From Thermoplasmata archaeon (lineage in GTDB: Archaea; Thermoplasmatota; Thermoplasmata; Thermoplasmatales; Thermoplasmataceae), in assembly GCA_021817255.1 (NCBI GenBank), contig JAKAVO010000009.1:1-62036 (forward strand): a stretch of DNA of 62,036 nucleotides, given 5' to 3'. A program made the translations under genes and the position numbers. The notes under the pieces are model-generated. The model saw nothing but the letters and a program-made list of their open reading frames with translations, searched no databases and had not been told where the DNA came from. Positions 44,951-53,833 of this stretch are shown one piece after another (the first letter of the stretch is position 1; each line of letters starts with the position of its first letter).

Positions 44951-45166
44951 TCAAAGCCCATTGACTTCGATTAATTTATTCCTCCTTCTTGCGCCCCTGA
45001 TTATTCGCACATTCCTGGCCTCTACGTTATAGTATGCTGCAATCTGCTTGATCACGTCGTGATTTGCCCGGTTATTTTTCATGGGCTCATCTGTGTGGAT
45101 TGTTATTGCATCTCCATTTTTTTCCGGTTTTCCGGAACCATGTTTAACCGTTACATTAATGATCAT
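44951..45166 (-). CDS. DUF167 (YggU) family small protein
   Basis: This 71-aa protein has the DUF167 pattern, with V-T-V-K-H-G-S-G-K, K-N-N-R-A-N-H-D-V-I-K-Q-I-A-A-Y-Y and V-R-I-I-R-G-A-R-R-R-N-K. Members are small alpha/beta proteins of unknown function widespread in bacteria and archaea. It lies convergent to thrS. Confidence 0.82.
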   Translation of the reverse strand: MIINVTVKHGSGKPEKNGDAITIHTDEPMKNNRANHDVIKQIAAYYNVEARNVRIIRGARRRNKLIEVNGL

Positions 45167-45343
45167 ATCTCTTTCTGCAATATTCTTTTATTAAATATGC
45201 TTTTTTGCAGATTCTCGCCTGGTGGTAGTTGATAACGCTTCAAATGCACTGGCAAAGCCAACGGGCAAAAAGGGAAAAATGAATAACGGAGGGTGTAAAT
45301 GAGATAAATGGGTAGGATTCACCGCAGGGAAGGATGAAATTTT

Positions 45344-46462
45344 TTACTGTGGTGGTTTCTTTTCTTTCTTCTCTTCAATGTTTTCCTTCACTGGTTTTTC
45401 TTCAGCTTTTTTGTTGCTACTCTGCATTTCAAACTCAGACTTCTTTTTGCGTATTGCTTCAACCAGTTTAGGAAGCACCTCGTAAAGATCCGCATTTATG
45501 ATGTAATCGGAAATGCTGTTTATTTCTGCATCTGGATCTGTATTGATTGAGATAATATTTTCACTGAGCTTCATTCCCATCAGGTGCTGTGCTTTTCCTG
45601 AAATTCCGCATGCTATGTATACCTTGGGCCTGACTGATTGGCCCGTTTGCCCTACCTGGTGATCCTTTCCTATCCATCCAAGATCAACGGTTGGCCTCGA
45701 TGCGCCAACATATGCCCCTATCTCATCAGCAAGTTCCTGTATTAATTTGAAGCCAGATGCCTTTCCCAGCCCAAGCCCGCCGCTCACAATGTATTTTGCT
45801 GAAGTGAGATCTACAGTTGTTTTTGGCTTGAAATCCACAATCTCTTTTTTCATGAACTCTTTCTTGATTTTTGCCTTTCTTGCTTCACTTTCATATTTGG
45901 CATCCTTCTTTCTTTCAGGAACCGGAAATATTCCCGGCCTTGCCGTTGCCATTTGGGGCCTGTGGCTCTTGCACAATATTTCAGCCAGTGTGCTTTCTCC
46001 GTATGTGGGCCTTCTTGCCTGCAGGATTCTGCCATTTGGATCTATGTCCAGTTCAGTGCAGTCTGCAGTAACTCCAGTTCGTGATCTTACTGCTATTCTG
46101 GATGCAAGGTCCCTTCCGTTTCTGGTTGCAGGAATTAAGAGTATATTCGGTTTGAGTTCCAAAATAAGATCGCTTAGAAGTGTTGCGTATGGCAATGTCC
46201 TGAAGTCCTTCAGGTCGGGGGATTCATATCCTATGACTCTGTCACAGCCATATTCTCCTGCCTCTTTTACCATAGATCCAACACTTTCACCAAAGGTTAT
46301 CCCTATGAGCATCTCGTTTACCTTGTGTGCCATGCTGGCTCCTACTGATATCATCTCCAGCCCTGGTTTTTTAATCTTGCCATCCCTGGCCTCCAGGAAT
46401 ACCATGACATTTTTGTAATCATCAATGTTTGACGGTTTTTCTGCATTAATCAATCCAGCCAT
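45344..46462 (-). CDS. etfA: Electron transfer flavoprotein alpha subunit (EtfA/FixB)
   Basis: This 372-aa subunit binds FAD through the C-terminal motif G-Q-T-G-Q-S-V-R-P-K-V-Y-I-A-C-G-I-S-G-A-like (here GISGKAQHLMGM) and I-S-I-N-T-D-P-D-A. The last ~30 residues are a Lys/Glu-rich tail absent from most EtfA. It starts one base after etfB. Together with etfB, fixX and fixC it forms an EtfABCX complex. Confidence 0.95.
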   Translation of the reverse strand: MAGLINAEKPSNIDDYKNVMVFLEARDGKIKKPGLEMISVGASMAHKVNEMLIGITFGESVGSMVKEAGEYGCDRVIGYESPDLKDFRTLPYATLLSDLILELKPNILLIPATRNGRDLASRIAVRSRTGVTADCTELDIDPNGRILQARRPTYGESTLAEILCKSHRPQMATARPGIFPVPERKKDAKYESEARKAKIKKEFMKKEIVDFKPKTTVDLTSAKYIVSGGLGLGKASGFKLIQELADEIGAYVGASRPTVDLGWIGKDHQVGQTGQSVRPKVYIACGISGKAQHLMGMKLSENIISINTDPDAEINSISDYIINADLYEVLPKLVEAIRKKKSEFEMQSSNKKAEEKPVKENIEEKKEKKPPQ

Positions 46463-46463
46463 T

Positions 46464-47273
46464 TTAATCCACCCCGAAAGTCAGGATACCCTTCTCAACA
46501 AGTTCGTCCACGAATTTATCCATCTCATCCACATTGAATTTCTTGCCTTCCCTCTTCTTTTCGTTTATTGTTCTCATTGATTTTACAACAGTCGGTGACC
46601 CTTTCAGGCCAACCCAGTCGGGTTGCAGATCAATATTCGCCAGTGTCCAGGTTTCTATGCCTTTTTTCATGGCATCTATTTTCTTTCTCAGTGTTGCTTC
46701 CCTTGGCATGTTTGCATTTGTCAATACTGTTATCAGGCATGGCGGTTCCATCTTAATGGTCTCCACGCCATCTTCCAGCTGCCTTTCTGCAAAAACATAA
46801 CCATCCTCAGCCCAGGAATTTGATGTATAAGATGCCTGCTCAATTCCAAGAAACTCGGCAACTCCCGGCCCAACGTGCCCGGTGGACGAATCTGTGGATT
46901 CTTCCCCTGCATATATGATATCGAACTTGCCAATCTTGGTGATTGTGGCTGCTAAAGTGAGGCCAGTTGGATAAGTATCTGCACCTGCAAAAGCCCTGTC
47001 TGTAACCAGTATAGCCCTGTCAACTCCCCTTGACATGCAATCCAGGAGGGCTGTTTCTGCGAAGGGAGGCCCCATTGTTATTACTGTGATATTGGTGCCG
47101 GGATTTTTGTCCTTTATGAGAAGAGCCTGCTCAATTGCATTTTCATCTGCAGGGTTAATAACATTTCTGGCTGCTCCCCTGTTCAGCGTGAATGTCACAG
47201 GATCAATAACAACTTCTGAACTGTCAGGCACCTGTTTTATCATTACTATAATTTCCAGTCCCATTTCAATCAT
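46464..47273 (-). CDS. etfB: Electron transfer flavoprotein beta subunit (EtfB/FixA)
   Basis: This 269-aa subunit has D-E-N-A-I-E-Q-A-L, G-A-D-T-Y-P-T-G-L-T-L, D-S-S-T-G-H-V-G-P-G-V-A-E-F-L-G and the conserved signature NANMPREATLRKKIDAMKKG. These fit the bifurcating-type EtfB. The ATG overlaps the fixX stop (ATGA); an ATG three codons in is an alternative. It partners EtfA as a heterodimer carrying FAD. Confidence 0.95.
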   Translation of the reverse strand: MIEMGLEIIVMIKQVPDSSEVVIDPVTFTLNRGAARNVINPADENAIEQALLIKDKNPGTNITVITMGPPFAETALLDCMSRGVDRAILVTDRAFAGADTYPTGLTLAATITKIGKFDIIYAGEESTDSSTGHVGPGVAEFLGIEQASYTSNSWAEDGYVFAERQLEDGVETIKMEPPCLITVLTNANMPREATLRKKIDAMKKGIETWTLANIDLQPDWVGLKGSPTVVKSMRTINEKKREGKKFNVDEMDKFVDELVEKGILTFGVD

Positions 47274-47545
47274 CCATATTTATATTTTACTCCGTGCCCG
47301 CCTTTTGTGTTTGTCCACAGAACACTTCCATGGGAACATGCAATATCACATGTTCCGCACTCCACACAATCTTCATATTTGAAATTAAGCTGGCCATCTA
47401 TGAGCGTGTAACACTTTGCCGGGCATGCAAATGTGCAGAAATGGTCAGGGCATACTGCACAAATGTCATGATTCACAGTAATATGCTCATAGGACCTGTC
47501 TATTTTATAATTCAGCAACGATAACCTATCTTCAATTTTTGTCAT
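47270..47545 (-). CDS. fixX: Ferredoxin-like protein FixX
   Basis: This 91-aa protein has eight cysteines in the FixX arrangement, CAVCPDHFCTFACP and CVECGTCDIACSHG, consistent with one or two Fe-S clusters; the GTCDIAC half is standard 4Fe-4S. It passes electrons between FixC and the Etf dimer or the quinone pool. It starts one base after fixC. Confidence 0.93.
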   Translation of the reverse strand: MTKIEDRLSLLNYKIDRSYEHITVNHDICAVCPDHFCTFACPAKCYTLIDGQLNFKYEDCVECGTCDIACSHGSVLWTNTKGGHGVKYKYG

Positions 47546-47546
47546 T

Positions 47547-48833
47547 TTACAACCTCCTCATCATTCTATACATATCGACAATCATGTCTTTTCTCCTTTG
47601 CTTATTTTTCAAGGCAGATTCCACCACAATCTTTGAAAGATGCTTCTTAGGCTCCCCATTTTCCGAGAATATGTTCAGCATTATCTCCTCTGCCATTGCT
47701 GGTACTGTATTATGAATTGTTTCACTCCAGGTTACCTTGTCAGACCCCTTGAAAGTATTCATATCCTTCAGCACAAATGTTTTCTTCAGCGAATCCCTGT
47801 AAAGTTCAAATCTCTCAGGAGAAGTGCTTCCCTTTGTGGCAAGATATGAATCTGCGGCACCTATTCCAGATACTATTGCATAATTCATTCCCTGCAGTAC
47901 GAGCCCATTGCTGAAAGTTAAACCCGCAGCATCACCTGCAATCATATATCCATCCCCATAAATTGAATCAACTGACAGGCCTGCTTCCGGAACAAGATGG
48001 GCACTGTATTCTTCCACTCTTCCATCTGCCAGCAATGGTGCAATAAATGGGTGTTCCTTGAACTGTTCGATTATGTCGTAGGAGTATGTCTGGTTGTTCT
48101 TTCTCAGATCTTCCATTGAGATTACAGCACCGATGGAAATTGACTCCCTGTTTGTGTAAAGGAAACCGCCTGCCTTGACACCGCCTTCAAGAAAACCAAG
48201 AACATATTCAGATGCATATCCTCTCTTTGCGTTTGTGAGATTGAATCGCTCTGTAATTGTTTTTTCTGGCAATTTTATTACTTCTTTAACACTAATTGCC
48301 ATATGCCTGTCATCAGATTTCTTCTTCAATCCTGAGTCTATTGCTATCCTTGAATTTGCGCCTTCTGCAAGTATAACTGTGTCTGCGGTAACTACTTCAT
48401 CGTTCTGGATCACGCCTGTTACCTTATTTCCTTCCATCGCAAGCTTGTCAACGGTAACACCCGATACTACCATTGCACCGGCATCTTTTGCTTTCTTTGC
48501 GAGCCAGGCATCAAATTTTGTCCTCAGTACTGTGTAACCGCTTCTCACTTCACCAAATTTTGTTGATCGAAAATCCAGTGCTATCTTTGAATCCTTGGTT
48601 AAGAATGTTACTCCCTTTGCTTCAATGTATCTTTCAAGCATATTGCTTTTTTCCCAATCGGGAATTACCTGTCCAAGAGAATCGCCCCAAAGTACTCCTC
48701 CTGATACATTTTTGCTACCGGGGGGATCAGCCCTGTCTATAAGTAAAACGTTGGCCTTGGCAGAAGCTAACCGGATTGCTGCTGCAGAACCGGCGGGCCC
48801 GGCACCAACTACAATAACATCAAACTCACTCAT
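47547..48833 (-). CDS. fixC: FAD-dependent ETF:quinone oxidoreductase-like FixC
   Basis: This 428-aa flavoprotein has the dinucleotide-binding motif VVGAGPAGSAAAIRLA at the N-terminus, G-D-A-A-G-L-T-F near residue 290 and a substrate domain characteristic of FixC/geranylgeranyl-reductase-like proteins. ATG 48833 is preceded by AGGTG at 6 nt; GTG 48842 overlaps that site and is less likely. It is the first gene of fixC-fixX-etfB-etfA. In known EtfABCX complexes FixC reduces menaquinone while ferredoxin or flavodoxin is reduced at the other branch. Confidence 0.93.
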   Translation of the reverse strand: MSEFDVIVVGAGPAGSAAAIRLASAKANVLLIDRADPPGSKNVSGGVLWGDSLGQVIPDWEKSNMLERYIEAKGVTFLTKDSKIALDFRSTKFGEVRSGYTVLRTKFDAWLAKKAKDAGAMVVSGVTVDKLAMEGNKVTGVIQNDEVVTADTVILAEGANSRIAIDSGLKKKSDDRHMAISVKEVIKLPEKTITERFNLTNAKRGYASEYVLGFLEGGVKAGGFLYTNRESISIGAVISMEDLRKNNQTYSYDIIEQFKEHPFIAPLLADGRVEEYSAHLVPEAGLSVDSIYGDGYMIAGDAAGLTFSNGLVLQGMNYAIVSGIGAADSYLATKGSTSPERFELYRDSLKKTFVLKDMNTFKGSDKVTWSETIHNTVPAMAEEIMLNIFSENGEPKKHLSKIVVESALKNKQRRKDMIVDMYRMMRRL

Positions 48834-48998
48834 TAAATACACCTGTTGTGCGATAATTACTCAAGACGTAATAACTGTTTTCCAATTATTTAAGTCATTT
48901 TTTTTATAACTTTAGATTTTATGAAATTATAAGAAAAAAACTTCGTTTTGTTTTTAAAGGAAAAGAGAATTTTATTTCTTTTCTGCAAAAGATCCAGA

Positions 48999-50018
48999 TT
49001 ATTCATTCATTAATAGGAAATTCTTCCTTTCTTCCCTTGACAGCCTTCTTATCTGCCCATCCATATATTTGGCTTCAACATCCACGTTAAATTCCAAGCC
49101 TTTCTCCTCCTCCCTGAGAGAGAGGTAAATTGACCCGATAACAGCATGATAGCCATATAGAGGTTCAAATGGCATCATGTCAGGATATCTTTCCAGCACT
49201 TCTTTCCTAATATTTTTCCAGTAAAGATTGGAAGCCCTGAACAGGCCGCCATATCCACTGAATGAGACCGGCTCATCATTAAACAGATCTTCCCTCAGTG
49301 AGATTATGCACTCGGATGCCTCCCTGGCTGATTTCTGCATTATGCCAAGTGCCAGTTCGTCCCCTTTTTCAGCAAGCTGGGCAATTATGCTTGCAAACGA
49401 AGCTATCTTTCCAATGTTCAGGGGATTTGCATAGATCCTGTTTACCAGTTCTTTCATGTTGCTTATTTCAAAATATTCCAGTACAGACTCTGTAATTTCG
49501 CTTTTGTGCTTTGACCGCCCGTCAAATATTTTCAACGCTTCCTGCAATGCGCTCCGCGCAATGTAAAATGCACCGCCTTCATCCCCAAGGAGCCAGCCCC
49601 ATCCACTTGCTCTTTTGAATGATGCCCCCTTTCTTCCAAATGATACAAGCCCTGTTCCGGGGCAGACAACGATTCCGTCTTTGCCTGGAAATCTGCAGTC
49701 AAAGCCAGCTTCACCATCATTCAGCATGATTATCTTTCCACTCTGGTTCTTTCCCATGAGTGAATTTATGAGTTCATTTTTTACGTTTGAATCTTTCACG
49801 CCGGCAAGTGCCAGTGTAAATTTCTTTACTTCATTCTCCTCAATATTTGAACGTTCGAGTGCCCTCGAAATGGCTTCCCTGATGTTCTTCTCTGCCATTT
49901 CAATTCCTGATGTCCTGTAGTTGCCTGGCCCAGAAACTCCCATGCCATGTATTTTTCCGTCTTCAGAATAACAAACTGCTACTGTTTTTGTAGCTCCACC
50001 ATCCACAGAAATTAACAT
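48999..50018 (-). CDS. BadF/BadG-family amino-sugar kinase (GlcNAc/MurNAc kinase-like)
   Basis: This 339-aa ASKHA-fold kinase has the phosphate-1 motif DGGATKT at residues 6-12, the central V-V-C-P-G-T-G-L-V-S-F-G-R, and G-W-G-W-L-L-G-D-E-G-G-A, the signature of the BadF/BadG/GlcNAc-kinase group that includes human NAGK and clostridial MurK. By context it should phosphorylate MurNAc and/or GlcNAc to the 6-phosphate, the step that in B. subtilis is done by a PTS. It is last of three minus-strand genes (SIS, AmiE-like, kinase). It has a TATA-like TTTATTTA just upstream, so it may also have its own promoter. Substrate is inferred, not shown. Confidence 0.85.
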   Translation of the reverse strand: MLISVDGGATKTVAVCYSEDGKIHGMGVSGPGNYRTSGIEMAEKNIREAISRALERSNIEENEVKKFTLALAGVKDSNVKNELINSLMGKNQSGKIIMLNDGEAGFDCRFPGKDGIVVCPGTGLVSFGRKGASFKRASGWGWLLGDEGGAFYIARSALQEALKIFDGRSKHKSEITESVLEYFEISNMKELVNRIYANPLNIGKIASFASIIAQLAEKGDELALGIMQKSAREASECIISLREDLFNDEPVSFSGYGGLFRASNLYWKNIRKEVLERYPDMMPFEPLYGYHAVIGSIYLSLREEEKGLEFNVDVEAKYMDGQIRRLSREERKNFLLMNE

Positions 50019-50051
50019 AATTATTACGGATAATAATCGTTGATAAATAAA

Positions 50052-51137
50052 TTAATCTGAACTGTTCAGGTGAGAAAACACAAGATTGTGGAATCTCCTC
50101 CTGAACTTCAATATATTCAGATTCTCCCTTGTTGGGTACACCCTGTTGCTCAATATTATTGCATATGCTTTCGTTGCAGGGTCAATGCAGATTGACGTCC
50201 CGGTGAATCCTGTGTGCCCGAATGCGCCATTGTGGACCGTGTCACCCATGAAAGCGTTATATCCAAATGATGGCCCCGGTGAAACGGGCTTTGGAGTTTT
50301 TATCATCCAGCCTAGCCCGAACATGCCCCCGATATTGAGATTCTGTGGCGTTGTCATATGGTTCAGTGTTTCACTTTTCACTATTTTGCCGCTTAAAAGA
50401 GCTTTTGCAAAAATAGTGAGGTCGTGGGCATTGCTGAATAAGCCTGCATGTCCGGAAACTCCGCCATAATAATATGCCTTTTCATCGTGCACTTTCCCCC
50501 ATACTGGCATTTCCCTTCCCGGATCCTCCTCTGTGGGAGCTATGTTTTCCTTTGGAAATGAAGGATTAAATGATGAACTGTTCATGGAAAGTGGCTTAAA
50601 TATCTCTTCTTTTGCAAGAACATCCAGTGTTTTTCCTGAGAGTTCCTCCATCACAAAAGCAAGGAGAATGAAATTAAGGTCACTGTATTCTTCCGCTGCT
50701 GGCAGTGTATTGTGCTGATGCATGAGCCCTATTGTCCTCAAATAGTCTTCCTTTGCCTTCCCATGCTTTTGTAATGGAAATGTGGGAAACAGTCCGGAAG
50801 AATGTGAAATAAGCTGCTTTATTGTGAGGTTTGATATGAGCATGTCGGGTGCATACATTTTAAGCGAGCCAAGGGTGTCTTCAAGGCTCAATTTCCCCTT
50901 CTCCACATATTTCATCACAAGGGTTGCCGTTACAACAGGTTTTGTAAGCGAAGCCATGTCATATATTGTATTTTCATCATATTTGAAATTCAGTGCAGGT
51001 ATTTCTCCCTGAAAATAGGATAATTTATAGGAATCTCTCCCAACAGCAACGTTCATTCCTGAAGATGCTTCAGAATAATTCCTGTCCACAAATTCCTTCA
51101 ACTCTTCCGATAAATTTTTGAATCTTTCACTTTTCAT
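50052..51137 (-). CDS. Serine beta-lactamase-fold hydrolase, AmiE/YbbE-like MurNAc-peptide amidase
   Basis: This 361-aa protein has the SxxK nucleophile motif SLTK at residues 63-66, a YSD variant of the YxN motif at 151-153 and HTG at 308-310 in FGHTGFTGTS. The flanking segments (SHSSGLFPTFP, GGVSGHAGLFSNA) match the YfeW/YbbE group, to which the B. subtilis amidase AmiE, which cuts peptide from MurNAc, belongs. D-aminopeptidase, esterase or DD-carboxypeptidase activity is possible in the same fold. ATG 51137 lies 5 nt after GAGGTGA. There is no signal peptide, unlike secreted AmiE. Co-directional with the kinase and SIS gene. Confidence 0.85.
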   Translation of the reverse strand: MKSERFKNLSEELKEFVDRNYSEASSGMNVAVGRDSYKLSYFQGEIPALNFKYDENTIYDMASLTKPVVTATLVMKYVEKGKLSLEDTLGSLKMYAPDMLISNLTIKQLISHSSGLFPTFPLQKHGKAKEDYLRTIGLMHQHNTLPAAEEYSDLNFILLAFVMEELSGKTLDVLAKEEIFKPLSMNSSSFNPSFPKENIAPTEEDPGREMPVWGKVHDEKAYYYGGVSGHAGLFSNAHDLTIFAKALLSGKIVKSETLNHMTTPQNLNIGGMFGLGWMIKTPKPVSPGPSFGYNAFMGDTVHNGAFGHTGFTGTSICIDPATKAYAIILSNRVYPTRENLNILKFRRRFHNLVFSHLNSSD

Positions 51138-51155
51138 TTTATTCACCTCTCATTG

Positions 51156-52142
51156 CTACCACCTTACCACTTTGCTGAGATTGGACGGATGATCCGGATC
51201 AAGGCCCATCCCTGTTGCCTTGAAATTGGCGAGCAATTGCATATGCACTAACGAATTAAGTGCCTTCTGGAAGCCATCTGAAGAGGCCACTTTCAAATCT
51301 GCGTTCCCGTTTCCTATAGTGATGGTATTTCCGGCAGATGCACTTAATTTCTCCATTATCTTCATGTCAGGAACTGTTCCATCTGTTATCCATATTACTG
51401 TAGTTTCACGATCAAGCCTGTGGACAGGCCCATGAAAATATTCCCTTGTTGGATATGATTCGGTGGATACGCCTGAGGTTTCCTTAAATTTCAATCCCCC
51501 TTCAAGTGCTACCGGATAACACTTCCCGGCACCAAGGAAAACAATCTTCTGAAGTATTTTCCCTGCATATTTCTGAACCTCACCTGAATTTTTGATTATC
51601 TGCCCTATGCCACCGCATATATCATCCACTTTCTTTTCGAGTCCTGGGTTTTCTTTAAGGCAGAAGTCAATAAGGAGGGATATGGAAATCTGCACCGCGT
51701 GTGATTTTGTTGCCGCAACTGATCTTTCTTCACCGGCATATGTCAGAACGCAGAGATCAGATTCTCTGGACAAATAACTATCTTTTTCATTTGTTATTCC
51801 AACGACTTTAAATCCATTTTCTTTTGAAAGCTCTAAATTTGATATTGCATCAGAACTTTCCCCTGACTGGCTGAAGATTATGTTCAACACTTTCCCTTTG
51901 AGTTTCCTGATTATGTTCTCACTGTATTCCGACGATGTAATGGCCATTGACCTGATTCCGTTTTCCAGCAATGTGTAATTAAGCATTACTGCAGCGTTAT
52001 AGCTTGTCCCACTGCCGGTGATGAAAATGAATGAAGATTCCTTTATCTCATTTATTAAAGGCTGAATTGAATCCATGTTTTTATTAAGAGTTTTTCTGAT
52101 AGCTTCTGGTTCCTCCCTAATTTCATCAAACATAATCGTCAT
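51156..52142 (-). CDS. SIS-domain glucosamine-6-phosphate deaminase/isomerase (NagB-II/GlmS-isomerase type)
   Basis: This 328-aa protein has two SIS domains and no glutaminase domain. It shows the sugar-phosphate loop ITGSGTSYNA (43-50), SQSGESSDAISNLE, A-A-T-K-S-H and GLKFKETSGVSTESY with HGPVHR. The absence of the amidotransferase half makes it a deaminase (GlcN-6-P to fructose-6-P and ammonia) rather than a GlmS synthase, as for archaeal GlmD/NagB-II. In this cluster it would complete amino-sugar salvage after NagA. A TTTATAG box at 52167-52173 lies 25-30 nt before the ATG. Confidence 0.85.
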   Translation of the reverse strand: MTIMFDEIREEPEAIRKTLNKNMDSIQPLINEIKESSFIFITGSGTSYNAAVMLNYTLLENGIRSMAITSSEYSENIIRKLKGKVLNIIFSQSGESSDAISNLELSKENGFKVVGITNEKDSYLSRESDLCVLTYAGEERSVAATKSHAVQISISLLIDFCLKENPGLEKKVDDICGGIGQIIKNSGEVQKYAGKILQKIVFLGAGKCYPVALEGGLKFKETSGVSTESYPTREYFHGPVHRLDRETTVIWITDGTVPDMKIMEKLSASAGNTITIGNGNADLKVASSDGFQKALNSLVHMQLLANFKATGMGLDPDHPSNLSKVVRW

Positions 52143-52166
52143 GCAGGGGATATATAGATTTTAACG

Positions 52167-52173
52167 CTATAAA
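52167..52173 (-). promoter_or_regulatory. TATA-like box of the SIS-AmiE-kinase operon
   Basis: TTTATAG on the minus strand, about 25-31 nt before the ATG at 52142, fits a leaderless transcript. Confidence 0.45.
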
Positions 52174-52280
52174 CCTTATGTGGCATCCTCTCCACCCTGA
52201 TTGCCGGATAATTGGTGCGTGTCAACTGGAAACTAATGTTTACCGGGAGAGAAGAGATTTAATTTCCCGAATAAATATGA

Positions 52281-52553
52281 ATGCATTTGCCAAAGAATGT
52301 CTTATCTGTGCGAATAGGCGGTTGCACAGCTGATCTGATTGAAAAACTCACAATGCATAAAATGGTTAATAACGGATCAAATGCTGTGAAGCGGACTCAT
52401 GATTAAGAAGTGGAAAGAAAAATGATTCCCAGCATTTCCGTTCAGCTTGCCCAAAATTTCTATCAGGGATAGGAGATAATGCCGGTTTATGTTGATGCAA
52501 ATAGGAAGTTTGTTAACTGGAAGAACATAGCGTCAATCCTTCCTGAGCTTTGA
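52281..52553 (+). pseudogene. Possible decayed ribbon-helix-helix (CopG/VapB-like) gene
   Basis: A 91-codon reading frame is open except for two stops (TAA at 52404-52406, TAG at 52470-52472). The first 41 codons read V-L-S-V-R-I-G-G-C-T-A-D-L-I-E-K-L followed by N-N-G-S-N-A-V-K-R, close to the ribbon-helix-helix pattern of CopG/VapB antitoxins (sVRi, then LIekL, then NrSeAVr). Alternatively it is a short real RHH protein of 41 aa followed by noise. It lies in the 481-bp gap between the two divergent halves of the murein salvage region, where a local regulator could have been. Confidence 0.3.
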
Positions 52554-52591
52554 AAAATGAAACTCCTTCCCAATCAACTCAACGTTAGAAC

Positions 52592-52600
52592 TATATATAT
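52592..52600 (+). promoter_or_regulatory. TATA-like box of nagA
   Basis: TATATATAT lies 24-32 nt before the GTG start at 52624, at the spacing of a leaderless archaeal promoter. It points to separate control of the plus-strand arm of the cluster. Confidence 0.45.
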
Positions 52601-52623
52601 TAAAATAAAATATCAATTATGCA

Positions 52624-53784
52624 GTGAGCCAATTGGAAAGTAGTATTCTGGTAAAGAAAGCAGTAGTTCCTGGAGGGTACGCTAATAACTGTTTTTTAAA
52701 TATAAAACATGGAAAAATTCACAGCATAACCAAAAATGGAGCATTCAGCAATGTCCTGAAAGATTATTCCCATCTTACTGCAATTCCGGGGTTTATAGAT
52801 ATACACACCCATGGATATTATGGGGTCGATGCAACATACTCTTCAGTGGATGATATCCACAGATGGTCCTCAATGCTGGCGAAAAGAGGAGTGACTTCAT
52901 TTATTCCAACATGTGTCTCTTTGCCTTTTGAACAAACTGCTGAATTTATTGAAAGAATTAAACTGGCTTCAACAACACAAAAGCCGGATGAGGCGAGGAT
53001 AATAGGAACGAGAAGCGAAGGGCCATATATAAGCAGAGAAAAAAAGGGTGCACATAATCCCATGTATATCAGAGATCCGGACATAAACGAGATCGAAAAA
53101 TTTGTTGAAGCTTCTGGAGATTTTCCATTTATAATAGATATGGCGCCTGAACTTACTGGTTTTCAGGAATCTGCCAAATATTTGGTAAGAAACAATAAAA
53201 TCGTGTCCATTGGGCATTCTGCTGCTTCTTATTCAGACGCAATGAGTGGAATAGGTGGAGGGGCAAAATTAATGACACACTTTTTCAACGCAATGTCCCC
53301 AATGAAACACAGGGAGGTTGGAATGGTTGGAGCCGGGTTTTTAACAGATAGTATCTATTTGGAGATTGTAGCAGACCTGCGCCATGTATCAGAAGAAGCC
53401 ATCAGGATTTTATTTAAGATCAGGGACGTGGATCATATTATTGGGATAACCGATTCACTTTCCATAGGGGGGACAACAACATTAAATACCCAACTGGGGG
53501 GTATGGAAATTGTGGTCAGAGATGGTGTTGCCTGGGTCAAGAATTCAGATACAATCGCCGGAAGTGTTTTGACAATGGATGCTGCATTCAGGAATTTGCA
53601 TAGATTGATTCCTGATCTGTCCAGCCTGGCAAAAATTTTCTCCACAAACGCTGCAAAGGCATTGAATTTGAAAAGTACGGGGCTTATTGACGCCGGAATG
53701 GACGCGGATATAAATTTTATAGATGATGAAATGAATGTTAAGGAAACCATGATCAGAGGAAACCTGCTGGGAAGCAAAAGCTAA
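52624..53784 (+). CDS. nagA: N-acetylglucosamine-6-phosphate deacetylase NagA
   Basis: This 386-aa amidohydrolase-fold enzyme removes acetate from GlcNAc-6-P. Metal and active-site motifs are HTHGYYG at 61-67, SEGPYIS with Glu132 and KKGAHN, IGHSAAS with His198, M-T-H-F-F-N-A-M with His219, and catalytic Asp277 in GITDSL. Start is GTG 52624, with TATA 24-32 nt upstream; an ATG five bases earlier is out of frame. It opens a plus-strand trio (nagA, murQ, epimerase) and follows MurQ in the pathway. Confidence 0.92.
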   Translation: MSQLESSILVKKAVVPGGYANNCFLNIKHGKIHSITKNGAFSNVLKDYSHLTAIPGFIDIHTHGYYGVDATYSSVDDIHRWSSMLAKRGVTSFIPTCVSLPFEQTAEFIERIKLASTTQKPDEARIIGTRSEGPYISREKKGAHNPMYIRDPDINEIEKFVEASGDFPFIIDMAPELTGFQESAKYLVRNNKIVSIGHSAASYSDAMSGIGGGAKLMTHFFNAMSPMKHREVGMVGAGFLTDSIYLEIVADLRHVSEEAIRILFKIRDVDHIIGITDSLSIGGTTTLNTQLGGMEIVVRDGVAWVKNSDTIAGSVLTMDAAFRNLHRLIPDLSSLAKIFSTNAAKALNLKSTGLIDAGMDADINFIDDEMNVKETMIRGNLLGSKS

Positions 53785-53833
53785 ACTGAAAATCTTTATG
53801 CAAAATAAACATTCACTCTTAAGGGTGTAAAAT

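Larger units (their letters stand above)
52143..52623. other. Intergenic region between divergent murein-salvage arms (481 bp)
   Basis: This gap holds the promoter of the minus-strand SIS operon at its left end, the promoter of nagA at its right end, and in the middle the interrupted ribbon-helix-helix-like frame. I see no RNA gene and no obvious inverted repeat long enough to be a clear operator. Confidence 0.5.

Noticed and set aside
50052-51137. True antibiotic beta-lactamase
   Set aside because: The SxxK/YSD/HTG set with SHSSGLFPTFP and GHAGLFSNA places it with YfeW/YbbE-type enzymes, and the murein context fits better than drug resistance.
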